Below, in pieces: positions 12,165 to 24,091 of a stretch of 64,000 nucleotides of DNA (positions are counted from its first letter, which is position 1; each line of letters begins with the position of its first letter). The stretch comes from Anoplolepis gracilipes (lineage: Eukaryota; Arthropoda; Insecta; Hymenoptera; Formicidae). The notes beneath the pieces were generated by a model. The model did no database searches. It had not been told where the DNA came from and saw nothing but the letters and a program-made list of their open reading frames with translations. The position numbers and the translations under genes were made by a program. The stretch is taken from the NCBI RefSeq assembly GCF_047496725.1, contig NC_132979.1:2063501-2127500 (forward strand), written 5' to 3'.

Positions 12165-12890
12165 TTTCCTTGGTAAGTATTTGAGAAAACTCATTGCTAA
12201 TTTCCAATTTTTCTACAATATTAAATTTTTTATAATATTAGAAAATATTGTTTATCGTTGCAAATAATTATAATATTTATAAGACAAGTATATAAAATTT
12301 CAATGATTTTCACTTTTGAAAAATAAATTATTCTTTAAAAATTTTTCTCCAAAGAAGAAATAAATTATTTTCTTATATATTTGCTTTATATTATAGTGTT
12401 TACAATAACATAAATTATACATATATTTGTTTTATATATAAATATTGTTTATAAATTAGTAATATTAATAAACATTGAAAATAAATTATTCTCCTAAAAA
12501 ATTATTAAAATTATATGTATATATATATATATATATTTGATCTACAAATACTTTAGTAGCATACTTGCTAGCAACAAAAATAACATTTCATTATTTAACC
12601 AAATAAAGAACATACACTAAATTCAGTACATTTCTAAAATCCATATCAGTGATCTTCATAAGAAATCTGTGAAAAAAAATATGTGATATATTTGTAATGT
12701 ATTAAATCTTACAAGTAAGTATTTTTCAAGTTTTAGAGAAAACAGCACATTGTTTTATCATATAATTTATGATAAATAAATAAAGAAGGACTTTACAAAC
12801 ATTTAAATTTACAAAAAAGCAAAAGTATAAGGTTACACAATAATAAAAATTTTTTAAAATTAATACATATGTATATAACATATAATGCAT
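12165..12890 (+). repeat. Orphan copy of an OR 3' flank
   Basis: This stretch matches the sequence downstream of OR-3 (about 17160-17877) and OR-4 (about 23195-23890) at high identity over roughly 700 bp. No receptor exon lies upstream of it here. It marks the 3' side of a former fourth copy of the OR-3/4/5 unit whose gene has been lost. Confidence 0.65.
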
Positions 12891-12918
12891 ATGTATCTAT
12901 CTTATACGTATACGTATC

Positions 12919-12956
12919 GTCTTCAATCAAACTGTCACACCGAGAAGCATCAATCA
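12919..12956 (+). repeat. Duplicated fragment of the OR-3 promoter region
   Basis: The segment TCTTCAATCAAACTGTCACA with its flank is repeated at about 13270-13312, just upstream of OR-3, with two mismatches. The truncated hAT-like element lies exactly between the two copies. Confidence 0.6.
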
Positions 12957-13241
12957 ATAATTTTTACAAAGTATAAATAAACTATTACTGTTTAATAAAA
13001 AATATTATACAATTACAACTATTAATCAATAGCTATAATAAGATACAATTATTAATCAATATAATAGAAACATATTTACTATCAATATTTAGAAACATAT
13101 AAGATATTACTAATCAATAGTAATATTAGAATAAAATCCTTTGATGAGAAAGCCGGACAACTGTAAAAAATCCCACCGGACGTCAGCGGACACTTGAAAA
13201 ACTAGAACAAATTCGGGAAAACCAGACGGATGGCAGCCCTA
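12957..13241 (-). mobile_element. Truncated copy of the hAT-like MITE
   Basis: Reverse-orientation copy of the left part of the element at 2816-3279. Its intact tip GATGGCAGCCCTA ends at 13241, and the other end is missing. It lies about 250 bp upstream of the OR-3 start codon. Confidence 0.75.
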
Positions 13242-13261
13242 CCCCCTACCTTCGTCCCTTT

Positions 13262-13489
13262 GTCGAGGTCTTCAATCAAACTGTCACACCGAAAAGCGTC
13301 AATCAATAACGCTCTCGCATTCAAATAGCTATTAAAGAAATAGATACCTGATAGCGTAATCGACAACGTAACATTATGATAAATATCCCTCGTGTCACGT
13401 TTTTACCACGCATCTTTATTACCGTCTTGCATAGTGCATCCGCTCGTTACATCATTCTGCGATCGTCCATCACGACGGATAGATACACC
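13262..13489 (+). promoter_or_regulatory. Conserved upstream region of OR-3
   Basis: From CTTTGTCGAGGTCTTC to the start codon, the sequence is nearly identical upstream of OR-4 (19331-19559) and clearly related upstream of OR-5 (about 25550-25805). The conservation of ACTGTCACAC, AAAGCGTCAATCA and ATTAAAGAAATAGATACCTGA suggests the core promoter and 5' UTR. The TSS is not determinable. Confidence 0.45.
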
Positions 13490-16400
13490 ATGCAATCGAA
13501 CATACTGCATTACTACCGCGTTAACAAAACTTTCATGTCGCAAATTGGCACTTGGCCTGATCAGAACAAAACTACAAGAATATTAATACCAATTGTGCTA
13601 ATGACCATCAGCCTCACCTGTCTTATGGCAGAGGTAATCATTCGATCTCGGCTATTCGTGACACGTGCGTATATCTTTCTCTACAGAGAAAGATCTTTAG
13701 AGACATTAAAGATATCCTTTTTTATATTTAAAACAAATTTATTGGTTATGAACATGAAAAAAATCTTATTCTATTATTATCGATGTACAAGTACAATCGT
13801 ATTAAAACTTTTCTTAAGTTGTAAATATCTCAGTTAATTTTTTTTTGATATTAACTATTAGTTACCGTCGGAACAAAATATTGTGGTGCCATTATACAAT
13901 AACACATAATTTCTTTTAAAAAGAAAATTGTAGTCTTGTGTGAATATTTGTGTCTTATTTTCTCAGATAGTTCGAATGTTAGACACTTGGGGAGATGCCG
14001 ACATCATAGTTGAATGTATAATTTCGAGTATAATTGTAGTTGTCTGTTTTACAAAGCTATTAAATCTTAGCTTTAGAATTAATCAGGTACATACATATAT
14101 GTACATTATATGTATATTATTACATCTTATACAAATATTTATCTATATAATAAATCTTTTAGATGCGGCACTTACTTTCTCTCATTGAATATCATTGGCA
14201 AGTGTTTAACAATTCTACGGACGTTGAGATTTTACAGGATTATGTTATATTCTATAGAAAAGTGGTAATATTTTATGCAAGTAAGCTAGTCTTTCTCACT
14301 TTTGCTCCATGATATTAAAAAAACATCGTAAATTTATTTATCTTGTAAACAGCTGTCATTGTAAATAATTTATTACCTAACCACGGAATAGTACAATACC
14401 AATCATTGTTTGCAGTTTACATTTATTCATCGACGGTACTGTACCTGCTAATACCAATGTCGCCGCAAATTCTGGACATTGTGATGCCTCTCAATGAGAG
14501 TCGTCCGCGAAAGTTTCTACTTGAAGTCGAATATCATATAGATCCAGAAAAGTACTATTATTTCATCTTGTGTCATACGTGTATGTCAATTATATCACTT
14601 ATGATAATGGTGGTATGCGCCGACACTACTTACATACTGTACGTGCAACACGGTTGCAGTTTATTTGCAGCCATTGGGTAAACACAATTTGATTATCTAC
14701 TACTGGTGTATGTATTAATTAAAAAAAAAGCTTTTTTCTTATTATATTAATATTAAAATTTTGCGCAAAGTGATAATTTTCATATTTAGAATTTCATGTA
14801 AATATAAGTATTGTATTAAGGTGTGCTGTAAAAACAAACTGATTTATTTTTTACTCCCGACTTCTGCCAATCCAAAGTTAGCAAAAAGACAGAGAGAGTA
14901 TTCGTTTCACTGAGTTTAGATTAGTTTTCATCTTAGTTTTCAATAATTACAATATAGTTTGAGATGAGTTTCTGCACATAAGTTTCTTATTTTTGTACGT
15001 AACATCATTTTCGGAAAAATTTTAATCCTTGTTAAAATACTGGTTTCAGATACCGATTAGAACATATAGTTTCGGAATATCAGACGAGCAGCTCTATGGA
15101 AAATGAGAAAACATGTCGGGACAAAATAGTCAAAGATATGTATTTTAAACAAACAACTTTTCACGAATTAGTCATCTGCTTACGAAAACATCAACTTGCA
15201 ATACAGTTTGTACTGATTTTTCAAATATCTTCAATACCGTTGTCTCATGCACACAAAAGAAACTAAAATATTAACTTATCTAAAAATTGATTCGTAAAAA
15301 GTTTTGCGAAAATTTTTCGAATATATTCCTAAAGTTACGAATTATGTTTTCATTGTCAGATATGCCCGCTATTTGGAATCTTCATTCACATTATCGACAG
15401 GCATCCAACTGGCATGTAACATGCTCGCCTTGAGCCTTACAGGAATTCAAGCAAGTATATAATTTTGTAAAGAAGAAAAGATGAAACATTTATTTTAATC
15501 GGAGCTACTAGTATTGTATTGATAGCAATTCTACTTTACTTAGGTAATGAGTAATCTAGACAATACTGACGATTTAATTAGATACGCCTGCTTATGCGGA
15601 GGATCGTTTTTCCATCTTTTGTGCATGTCTCTGCCGGGGCAAAGATTGATGGATCACAGCGTAAACGTATTTGATAAAGCGTAAAAATAACATACATAAG
15701 ATATTTAATAAATATAATTTAGAAAAAATATCGTTGGGAAATTATACATCACATGTTGGGAATATCACAATTATTTAAAATGTATACAATAATAGTATAT
15801 ATATTTATACAGCAGTTACTAAATGTTTTACGCTTTTTACTAGATGCATTACTATATTTCTGCTAGATATCAAAATTCCCGATGATATGTAATAACTTTC
15901 GTATTTTTTATCCTATAAAACTTTGCAACTTAAAATAATTTTATATTATTCTATAATAAATTTTTTTATAATAAGTTTTTTATGAAATTTATTATTTTTC
16001 ATAAAAAGCAGTTTTATAGTAAATTTTTCCTATAATATAAAAAAATGTGTATTTATACACATTTATACACATGTGTATTATACACATTACTTTAATATAC
16101 ATATAAAGTACAGAGTATATAGTATAGCATACAAGTATAGCAAAACCATCGAATATCTTTTTAATAGTAGACTTTCTAGTCAATTCAGAGATAATTTTTC
16201 CTTAAGTCGACGAAAATGTCGACACATCAATAAGTTTCGTTTTAAGCGATTATAAAAAACAAGATTTTTCGTAAAATACATAATTTGTGGATTTAACTAT
16301 TTTATTCAATTAATTTGAGGACAAATTTACTTGAATAGATTTTTTTAAGCGATTATAAAAAACAAGATTTTTCGTAAAGTACATAATTTGTGGATTTAAC

Positions 16401-16953
16401 TATTTTATTCAATTAATTTGAGGACAAATTTACTTGAATAGATTTTTTTAAATTTCAGACTTACAATTAATAACAAAAGATATATAAAATGGTAAAAATT
16501 GGAAACACGAAAAAAATGATTTCTTTTGACATTTTCGCTAACAAAAAATTCAGTCGAACTAGATAATTTATTATTAAAAAAATATTCCATAACTATAAAA
16601 CATGCTACACATTAACATTAAGGATACATTGACGTGAATTTAACAAATCACTCAGATAAAAAAATCTTCCAGTTGCAAATCGTATTGGTATACATTATCT
16701 TTGGAAGGCAAAGGGCTGTTACGAATATTGCTTTATAGAAGTATCGTACCATGTACGTTAACCGCCGGTAAAATATATGTGATGTCAATGGCTAATTATA
16801 GCACGGTAAGAGCTTTCAAACTATATTCAAATATATTTATAATGGTTTTATAGCTTTATCGCATAAGATGTCGCACTAAAACAGTGATGTTTCCCTTTTA
16901 AGGTTGTACAGACCGCTATGTCTTACTTCATGACGTTCTACTCTATGAAATAA
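13490..16953 (+). CDS. Odorant receptor OR-3 (9 exons, 403 aa)
   Basis: Intact OR, first of three close tandem paralogs. Exons: 13490-13633, 13967-14086, 14163-14280, 14416-14677, 15050-15205, 15360-15450, 15544-15680, 16673-16805, 16903-16953. Exon 1 begins MQSNILHYYRVNKTF and has IGTWPDQ, where relatives have WPYQ. Exon 4 carries LDIVMPLNESRPRKF and EKYYYFILCH; exon 7 LCMSLPGQRLMDHS; exon 8 ACKSYWYTLSL; the end is TAMSYFMTFYSMK. The frame is open 114 bp further upstream to a Met at 13376, but the 13490 start gives the family's 144-bp exon. Intron 6 has a GC donor (CAA|GCAAGT), required to keep frame. Intron 7 is almost 1 kb and contains a 103-bp tandem duplication. The intron-5 donor is GTTTGT. 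Confidence 0.92.
16241..16446 (+). repeat. 103-bp tandem duplication in OR-3 intron 7
   Basis: Two adjacent, nearly identical 103-bp units (16241-16343 and 16344-16446) start TTTAAGCGATTATAAAAAAC. OR-4 and OR-5 have only one degenerate equivalent, so the duplication is specific to OR-3. Confidence 0.8.
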
Positions 16954-18882
16954 TAACTGTGTGCTTATTTTAATCAAATGTCTTTAGTAGCATTAGACTA
17001 TGATAAAAATAAATTTGTAGATAGGCTTAAATTTATGTATAAAGTTGTGTTTCGCACAAATATATCGTATATTTTACAATTCTTGTAATTCAATAAATTA
17101 TGAAAGATTGAATCCTCAACTAATTGAATCCTCACTGGATCTGTTTTTTAAAAGAAGGTATTTCAGCCAAATTGATTTTTCCTTAAAATAAAAATGTGAA
17201 AAAGCTCACTGCTAATTTTCAATTTTTTTACAATATTAAATTTTTTATAGTATTAGAAAATATTGTTTATCGTTGCAAATGACTACAATATTTATAAGAC
17301 AAGTATATATAATTTCAAAGATTTTCTTTTTTGAAAAATAAATTATTCTTCAAAAATTTAATTATTTTCTTATATATTTGCTTTATATATATATATATAT
17401 AAATAGTGTTTTACCATTAATAACATAAATTATACATATATTTGTTTCATATATAAATATTGTTTATAAATTAGTAATATTAATAAATATTGAGATTAAA
17501 TTATTCTCTTAAAAAATTATTAAAATTATATATATATTTAATCTACAAATACTTTAGTTACTAGGAACGAAAATAACATTACATTATTTAACCAAATAAC
17601 GAACATACACTAAATTCAGTATACAGTGATCTTCATAAGAAATCTGTGAAACAAAAAAATATGTGATATATTTGTAATGTATTAAATGTCTTACAAGTAT
17701 TTTCCAAGTTTTAGAAAAAAACACCACATTGTTCAATCATATAATTTATGATAAATAAATAAGGAAGAACTTTACAAACATTTAAATTTAGAAAAAAGCA
17801 TAAATATAAGCTTAAACAATAATAAAAATTTTTTAAAATTAATACATATGTATATAATATATAATGCATATGTATCTAAAGTTATTCGCACTATGAACAC
17901 TTCTACAGAATAAAACATATATGTACTACTTCAATCCACAACGATGGATGCTTTTATAGTAATACGCACGTGTTCCGTTGCACGTAACTATAAATATAAT
18001 TATTCTATTACATCAAAACTCAATTAGCTCTCTGTTTTAAATATTTTTAAAAGATAAAAATATATAATATTGTATATATTTAGATTATTCATACACAACA
18101 GATTTTTCTGAGAATAGAAACAAATTCCTTAAAATAAAAACTTAAAAATAATGACGTAAAAATACATTAACATTTCATATGTTTTTTTATTTGATAATTA
18201 TAAGTTTTAAAGCTAGAAAAAATTAATTTTAAATTAACAACATATTCCGACTGAAACAAGAACTTTTTAGATATTCATGAATTTTAGTTTAGTATAACGC
18301 CTATATATGTCGAGATTTTCAAAAGAATTACAATAATTTTAATGAAAGATTGTATATCGTACAAGATGATAACTAAAAGAAACTGTTCGTATAACACCAT
18401 TACTAAAGCACTAATCTTCCATACAATTCAAATTCGTCGCGCGCGCGCGTGTCGTTTAAATTCTACATTTAAATTTATATTGTAAACTCAACTACACACA
18501 TCTCTCTTTTCAAATGGCCCAAACAATAATGTCTTATGTTAATATCTTTTCGATAAATATATCCATATATATCAAAGATTTTATTTCGTTAAATATCTTT
18601 TTTGTAATTAACATCTTACAATGCACTTTCGTGTAGTTCAATAAAATATTTATTAACTTATTCTATATGCTATTTATGTTATAATATTTAGACTAATATA
18701 ACATATATACAATTATTACCAAATGGCGTATCACGATTTTCACTCACACAATCATTGATGAAATAGTTCAGAATTTTGTTGCAAGATACAGATAAATAAA
18801 TGCGGAAGAAAGTCGGAATAGAATCTTGTAAAATCAAAATATAGCACATATAATATAAAAAAAGATAATATAAAAATTATTT

Positions 18883-18886
<4 letters not shown>
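16954..18886. other. OR-3 / OR-4 intergenic region
   Basis: Noncoding, AT-rich. The part at 17160-17877 is the shared 3' flank also seen at 12.2 and 23.2 kb. The part at about 18280-18850 is repeated at about 24725-25275 downstream of OR-4. No exon-like segments are seen. Confidence 0.6.

Positions 18887-18936
<50 letters not shown>
18887..18936. repeat. (TA)n microsatellite
   Basis: A long TA run directly abuts the truncated hAT-like copy and replaces its missing end. Confidence 0.9.
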
Positions 18937-18939
<3 letters not shown>

Positions 18940-19318
18940 AGACAGAAGGAATTTCAAAAACTAGAAAAATCACAAATCGAGAATTAAATGTATACATATT
19001 AAAAAGAAGTTTATTAATTTTTATATATGCCTGGGTAATTTTTACAAAGTATAAATAAACTATTATTGTTTAATAAAAAATATACAATTACACAACTATT
19101 AATCAATAACTATAATAAGATACAATTATTAATCAATATAATAGAAACATATTTACTATCAATATTTAGAAAAATATAAAATATTACTAATCAATAGTAA
19201 TATTAAAATAAAATCTTTTGATGAGAAATCCGGACAACTGTTAAAAATTTCCCCAGACGTCAGCGGACGCTTGAAAAATTAGAGCAAATCCGGAAAAACA
19301 GGACGGATGGCAGCCCTA
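18937..19318 (-). mobile_element. Truncated copy of the hAT-like MITE upstream of OR-4
   Basis: Reverse-orientation copy of 2816-3279, longer than the one upstream of OR-3. Its tip GATGGCAGCCCTA ends at 19318; the distal end runs into the TA microsatellite. It lies about 240 bp upstream of the OR-4 start codon, the same relative place as in OR-3. Confidence 0.75.
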
Positions 19319-19559
19319 CCTTCGTCCCTTTGTCGAGGTCTTCAATCAAACTGTCACACCGAAAAGCGTCAATCAATAACGCTCTCGCATTCAAATAGCT
19401 ATTAAAGAAATAGATACCTGATAGCGTAATCGACAACGTAACATTATGATAAATATCCTCCGTGTCACGTTTTTACCACGCATCTTTATTACCGTCTTGC
19501 ATAGTGCATCCGCTCGTTACATCATTCTGCGATCGTCCATCACGACGGATAGATACACC

Positions 19560-22463
19560 ATGCAATCGAACATATTGTATTACTACCGCGTTAACAAGAC
19601 TTTCATGTCACAAATTGGCACTTGGCCTTATCAGAGCAAACCTATGAGGATAGTAATACCGATTGTGCTAATGGTCATCAACATCACCTGTCTTATGGCA
19701 GAGGTAATCACTCGATCTCGCCTATTAGTGACACGTGCGTACATCTTCTTCTATAGTGAAAGATATTTAGAGAGATTAAAGATATTTTCTTTTATATTTA
19801 AAACAAATATATATGTTTTGAATATGAAAAAAACTTATTCTATTACTATCGATGTACAAGTAGATCAATCGTATTAAAACTTTCCTTAACCTGTAAATAT
19901 CTCAGTTAATTTTCTTTTGTTATTAACTATTAGTTACCGTCGGAACAAAATATTGTGGTGCCATTATACAGTAATACATAATTTCTCTTGAAGAGAAAAT
20001 TGTGGTCTTGTGTGAATTTTTATGTCCCATTTTCTCAGATAGCTCGAATGTTAGACACTTGGGGAGATGTCGACATCGCAGTTGAATGTATGATTTCCAC
20101 TATAGTTGTAATTGCTTGTTACACAAAGCTATTCAATCTCAGCTTTAAAATTAATCAGGTACATGGATACATATATATTATTACATCTTATAAAAATATT
20201 TATTGATATAATAAATTTTTTAGATGCGATACTTATTTTCTTTAATTGAATATCATTGGCAAGTGTTTAACAATTCTACGGACGTTGAGATTTTACATGA
20301 TTACGTTATATTCAGTAGAAAAGTGGTAATATTTTATGCAAGTAAGCTAATCTCCCTCACTTTTGTTTCATGATATTAAAATACATCGTAAATTTATTTA
20401 TCTTGCAAACAGGTGTCTTTGTAAATAATGTATAATTAATCATGGGATAGCACAGTACCAATCATTCAATTGTTCGCAGTTTACGTTTATTCATCGACGT
20501 CACTGTACCTGCTAATGCCAATGTCGCCGCAAATTCTGGACATTGTGATGCCTCTCAATGAGAGTCGTCCGCGAAAGTTTGTATTTGAAGTCGAATATCA
20601 TATAGATCGAGAAAAATACTATTATTTCATCTTGTGTCATACGCATACGGCAGTTATATTACTTATGGTAATAATAGTATGCGCCGACACTACTTACATA
20701 GTGTACGTGCAACATGGTTGCAGTTTATTTGCAGCCATCGGGTAAACACATTAATATTTTAATATTTACTATAGTGTATGTATTAATAAAAAAAGCTTTT
20801 TTTTCTTATTATAATAATATTAAAATTATGTGCAAAGTGTTAATTTTCAAATCTAGATTTTTACGTTTGTATAAGTATTAAATTGTGCTGTAAAAAAATT
20901 GATTTATCTTTTTTGTCCATAATTTTCAGAAAATTTTAATCCCTGTTAAGATATTTGTTTCAGATACCGATTAGAACATATAGTTTCGGAAGATCAGACG
21001 AGCAGCCTTATGGATGAAGAAAATGAGGAAACAACATGTCGGGGCAAAGCAGTCGAAGATATTTATTTCAAACAAACAACTTTTCGCGAATTAGTCATCT
21101 GCTTACGAAAACATCAACTTGCAATACAGTTTGTACTGATTTTTCAAATATTTTCAATACCGTTGTATTATATACTCATGCACACAAGAGAAACCAAGAT
21201 ATTAACTTATCTAAAAATTGATTCGTAAAAAGTTATGCGAAAATTTTTCGAATATATTTTTAAATTTACAAATTATGTCTTCATTGTTAGATATGCCCGC
21301 ATATTGGAATCTGCATTCAGATTATCGACAGGCATCCAACTGGCATTAAACATGCTCGCCTTGAGTCTTATAGGAATTCAAGCAAGTATATAATTAAATA
21401 TTGTAAAGATGAAAAGGTGAAACATTTATTTTAATCGGAAAATATAGTGTTGTATTGATAGCAATTCTATTTACTTAGGTAATGAGTAATCTAGGCCGTA
21501 CCGATGAATTAATTAGATACATCTCCTTATGCGCAGGGGCGTTTTTCCATCTTTTGTGCATGTCTCTGCCGGGGCAAAGATTGATGGATCACAGCGTAAA
21601 CATATTTGATAAAGCGTAAAAATAACACACATAAGATATTTAATAAATAAAATCTTAAAAAATATCGTTGGGAAATTATACGTCACATGTTGGGAATATC
21701 ACAATTATTTAAAATGTATACAATAACAGTATTATATATATTTATATATAATGGTTTGTTACTGAATGTTTTAAACGTTTTACTAAATGTATTACTAAAT
21801 TTCTAAAATATTAAAATTCCCAATGATATGTAATAACTACCGCATTGTTTATCCTGTAAAATTTTGCATTTTAAAATAATGCGCTTTTAAGATAAATTTT
21901 TCTTATAATATAATAATATATTGCGATACAAGTGTGGGAAGTTGGCTATTGCCCATGAGCGCGGGGTTGGACGCACGAACCCAAGACGAATGCGATCATC
22001 CGCACGAGTAGGCAATAGTCCATCCGCACGTCTATCACATACTATTTTGTAGTACACGTGTGTGTAAAGTAGTATATTACGTAAATGTTTTGCGTGATTA
22101 CTGAGGTTATGTTTGCGAAGAGTGTGACAATCTTTCTTCCGCAATCTTCCGAGTACGACAATCTCTTTTCGTCACTGTTACCGTCATGTTGCCTGTACTT
22201 TTTTTTCGTGTGCAATTGGCTACTTCTCGCACGGAAAACATGCGTGTAATGTGCCACTTTACGCGCATGTAAACTACAAAAAAATGTGTATCAATACATA
22301 TATTTTAATATATGTATGTAAAGTAGAGTATATAGTACATATAGCATACAAGTATAGCAAAACCATCGGATATCTTTTTAATAGCAGATTTTCTGGTCAA
22401 TTCAGATACAATTTTTTTTAAGGGAAAACGTCGACACATTAATAAATTTCAGTTATAAGCGAT

Positions 22464-22516
<53 letters not shown>

Positions 22517-22997
22517 ATGTGTAGAGAATTTAACAAATCACTGAGATAAGAAATCTTTCAGTTATAGATCTCATTGGTATACATTTTCTTTGGAAAGCAA
22601 AAGACTAGATAATTTATTATTAAAAAAATGTTCAATAATTGTAAAACATGCTACAAATTAGCATTACCTTAATATGTATTGATGTGTAGAGAATTTAACA
22701 AATCACTGAGATAAAAAATCTTTCAGTTATAGGTCGCATTGGTATACATTTTCTTTGGAAAGCAAAAGACTATTACGGATACTTCTTTATAGAAGTATCG
22801 TACCATGTACGTTAACCGCTGGTAAAATATATGTGATGTCAATGGCTAATTATAGCATGGTAAGAACTTTCAAACTATATATTTATAATGATTTCATCTT
22901 TACAGCATAAGATATCGCACTAAAATAGTAATGTTTCCCGTTTAAGATTGTACAGACCGCTATGTCTTACTTCATGACGTTCTCCTCTATGAAATAA
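19560..22997 (+). CDS. Odorant receptor OR-4 (9 exons, 406 aa)
   Basis: Intact tandem paralog of OR-3. Exons: 19560-19703, 20039-20158, 20224-20341, 20480-20741, 20964-21128, 21291-21381, 21479-21615, 22727-22859, 22947-22997. Starts MQSNILYYYRVNKTF with IGTWPYQ; ECL2 has PLNESRPRKF and REKYYYF; exon 7 LCMSLPGQRLMDHS; the end is TAMSYFMTFSSMK. Exon 5, encoding the second intracellular loop, is the longest in the array (165 bp; extra acidic residues MDEENEE). Intron 6 again has a GC donor. Intron 7 (1.1 kb) contains a GC-rich insertion absent from OR-3 and OR-5, and a partial decoy copy of exon 8. The upstream ORF extension (Met at 19446) is rejected for the same reason as in OR-3. Confidence 0.92.
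21918..22277. other. GC-rich insertion in OR-4 intron 7
   Basis: About 360 bp of visibly higher GC content separate two intron segments that are contiguous in OR-3 and OR-5. It contains CGCGGGG, CATCCGCACG (twice-related) and GCGCATG motifs. No terminal repeats or coding frame stand out. Its origin is unknown; a transposon fragment or displaced genic sequence are both possible. Confidence 0.55.
22562..22606 (+). pseudogene. Decoy 5' part of exon 8 (OR-4)
   Basis: An intact acceptor (ATCTTTCAG) is followed by the first 45 bp of exon 8 (YRSHWYTFSLESKRL in frame), then by intron-like sequence. It is one half of a tandem duplication of about 165 bp, whose other half is the true exon 8 at 22727. 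Splicing into it would reach a stop after about 20 more codons. Confidence 0.7.
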
Positions 22998-23891
22998 TAA
23001 TTGTGTGCTTATTCTAATCAAATGTCTTTTGTAGCATTATACTGTGATAAAAATAAATTTGTAGATACTCTTAAATTTATGTATAAAGTTGTGTTTCACA
23101 AAAATATATCGTATATTTTATAATTCTGATAATTCAGTAAATTATGAAAGATTGAACCTTCACTGGATCTGTTTTTTAATAATAATAGAAGGTATTTCAG
23201 CCAAATTGATTTTTCCTTGGTAAAAATGTGAAAAAGCTCATTGATAATTTTCAATTTTTTTACAATATCAAATTTTTTATAGTATTAGAAAATATTGTTT
23301 ATCGTTGCAAATAACTGCAATATTTATAAGATAAGTATATATAATTTCAATGATTTTCTTTTTTGAAAAATAAATTATTCTTTAAAAATTTAATTATTTT
23401 CTTATTTATTTGCTTTATATATATAAATAGTGTTTTACCACTAATAACATAAATTATACATATATTTGTTTTATATATAAATATTGTTTATAAATTAGTA
23501 ATATTAATAAATATTGCGAATAAATTATTCTCTTTAAAAATTATTAAAATTATATATATATATTTGATCTACAAATACTTTAGTTACTAGGAACGAAAGT
23601 AACGTTTCATTATTTAACCAAATAAAGAATATACTCTAAATTCAGTACACAGTGATCTTCATAAGAAATCTGTGAAACAAAAAAATATGTGATATATTTG
23701 TAATGTATTAAATGTTTTACAAGTATTTTCCAAGTTTTAGAAAAAAACTCCACATTGTTTTATCATATAATTTATATAATAAATAAAGAAGAACTTTACA
23801 AACATTTAAATTTAGAAAAAAGCATAAGTATAAGCTTAAAATAATAATAAAATTTTTTTTAAATTAATACATATGTATATAATATATAATG
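22998..23891. other. OR-4 3' flank
   Basis: Noncoding region homologous to the downstream regions of OR-3 and to the orphan segment at 12.2 kb. Confidence 0.6.
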
Positions 23892-24058
23892 CCTACCTAG
23901 GTAGAAGAAAAAGTCACAATAATGTCAAAATCCATCAAAATGATTAAAAAATGATCGAAAAGTGAGTTTTTGTAGTCATATTCTCGTCATTTTGACATCA
24001 TTTTGACGTCATTTGACATTTGTTTGACACTATCGTGATTTTCTGTTCTACTTGGGTA
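23892..24058. mobile_element. Small palindromic MITE
   Basis: The ends CTACCTAGGTAGAAGAAAAA and its imperfect complement (ending TTCTGTTCTACTTGGG) flank an interior of inverted TTTTGACAT-type repeats. It interrupts the shared 3' flank exactly where the OR-3 copy continues with AATGCATATG. Probable short non-autonomous DNA element. Confidence 0.6.
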
Positions 24059-24091
24059 TGTATCTATGTAAATATTTATTTATAGGGAGGG

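Noticed and set aside
13376..13489. N-terminal extension of OR-3 (and 19446-19559 of OR-4) by an in-frame upstream Met
   Set aside because: The extension has no counterpart in OR-5 or other receptors. The internal Met gives the 144-bp exon 1 shared by nine other intact genes and sits just before the conserved YYRVNKTF.
15451..15455. GT donor four bases after the exon 6 end in OR-3/4/5
   Set aside because: Using it would add 4 nt and break the frame with exon 7. The GC donor keeps phase and matches paralog exon length.
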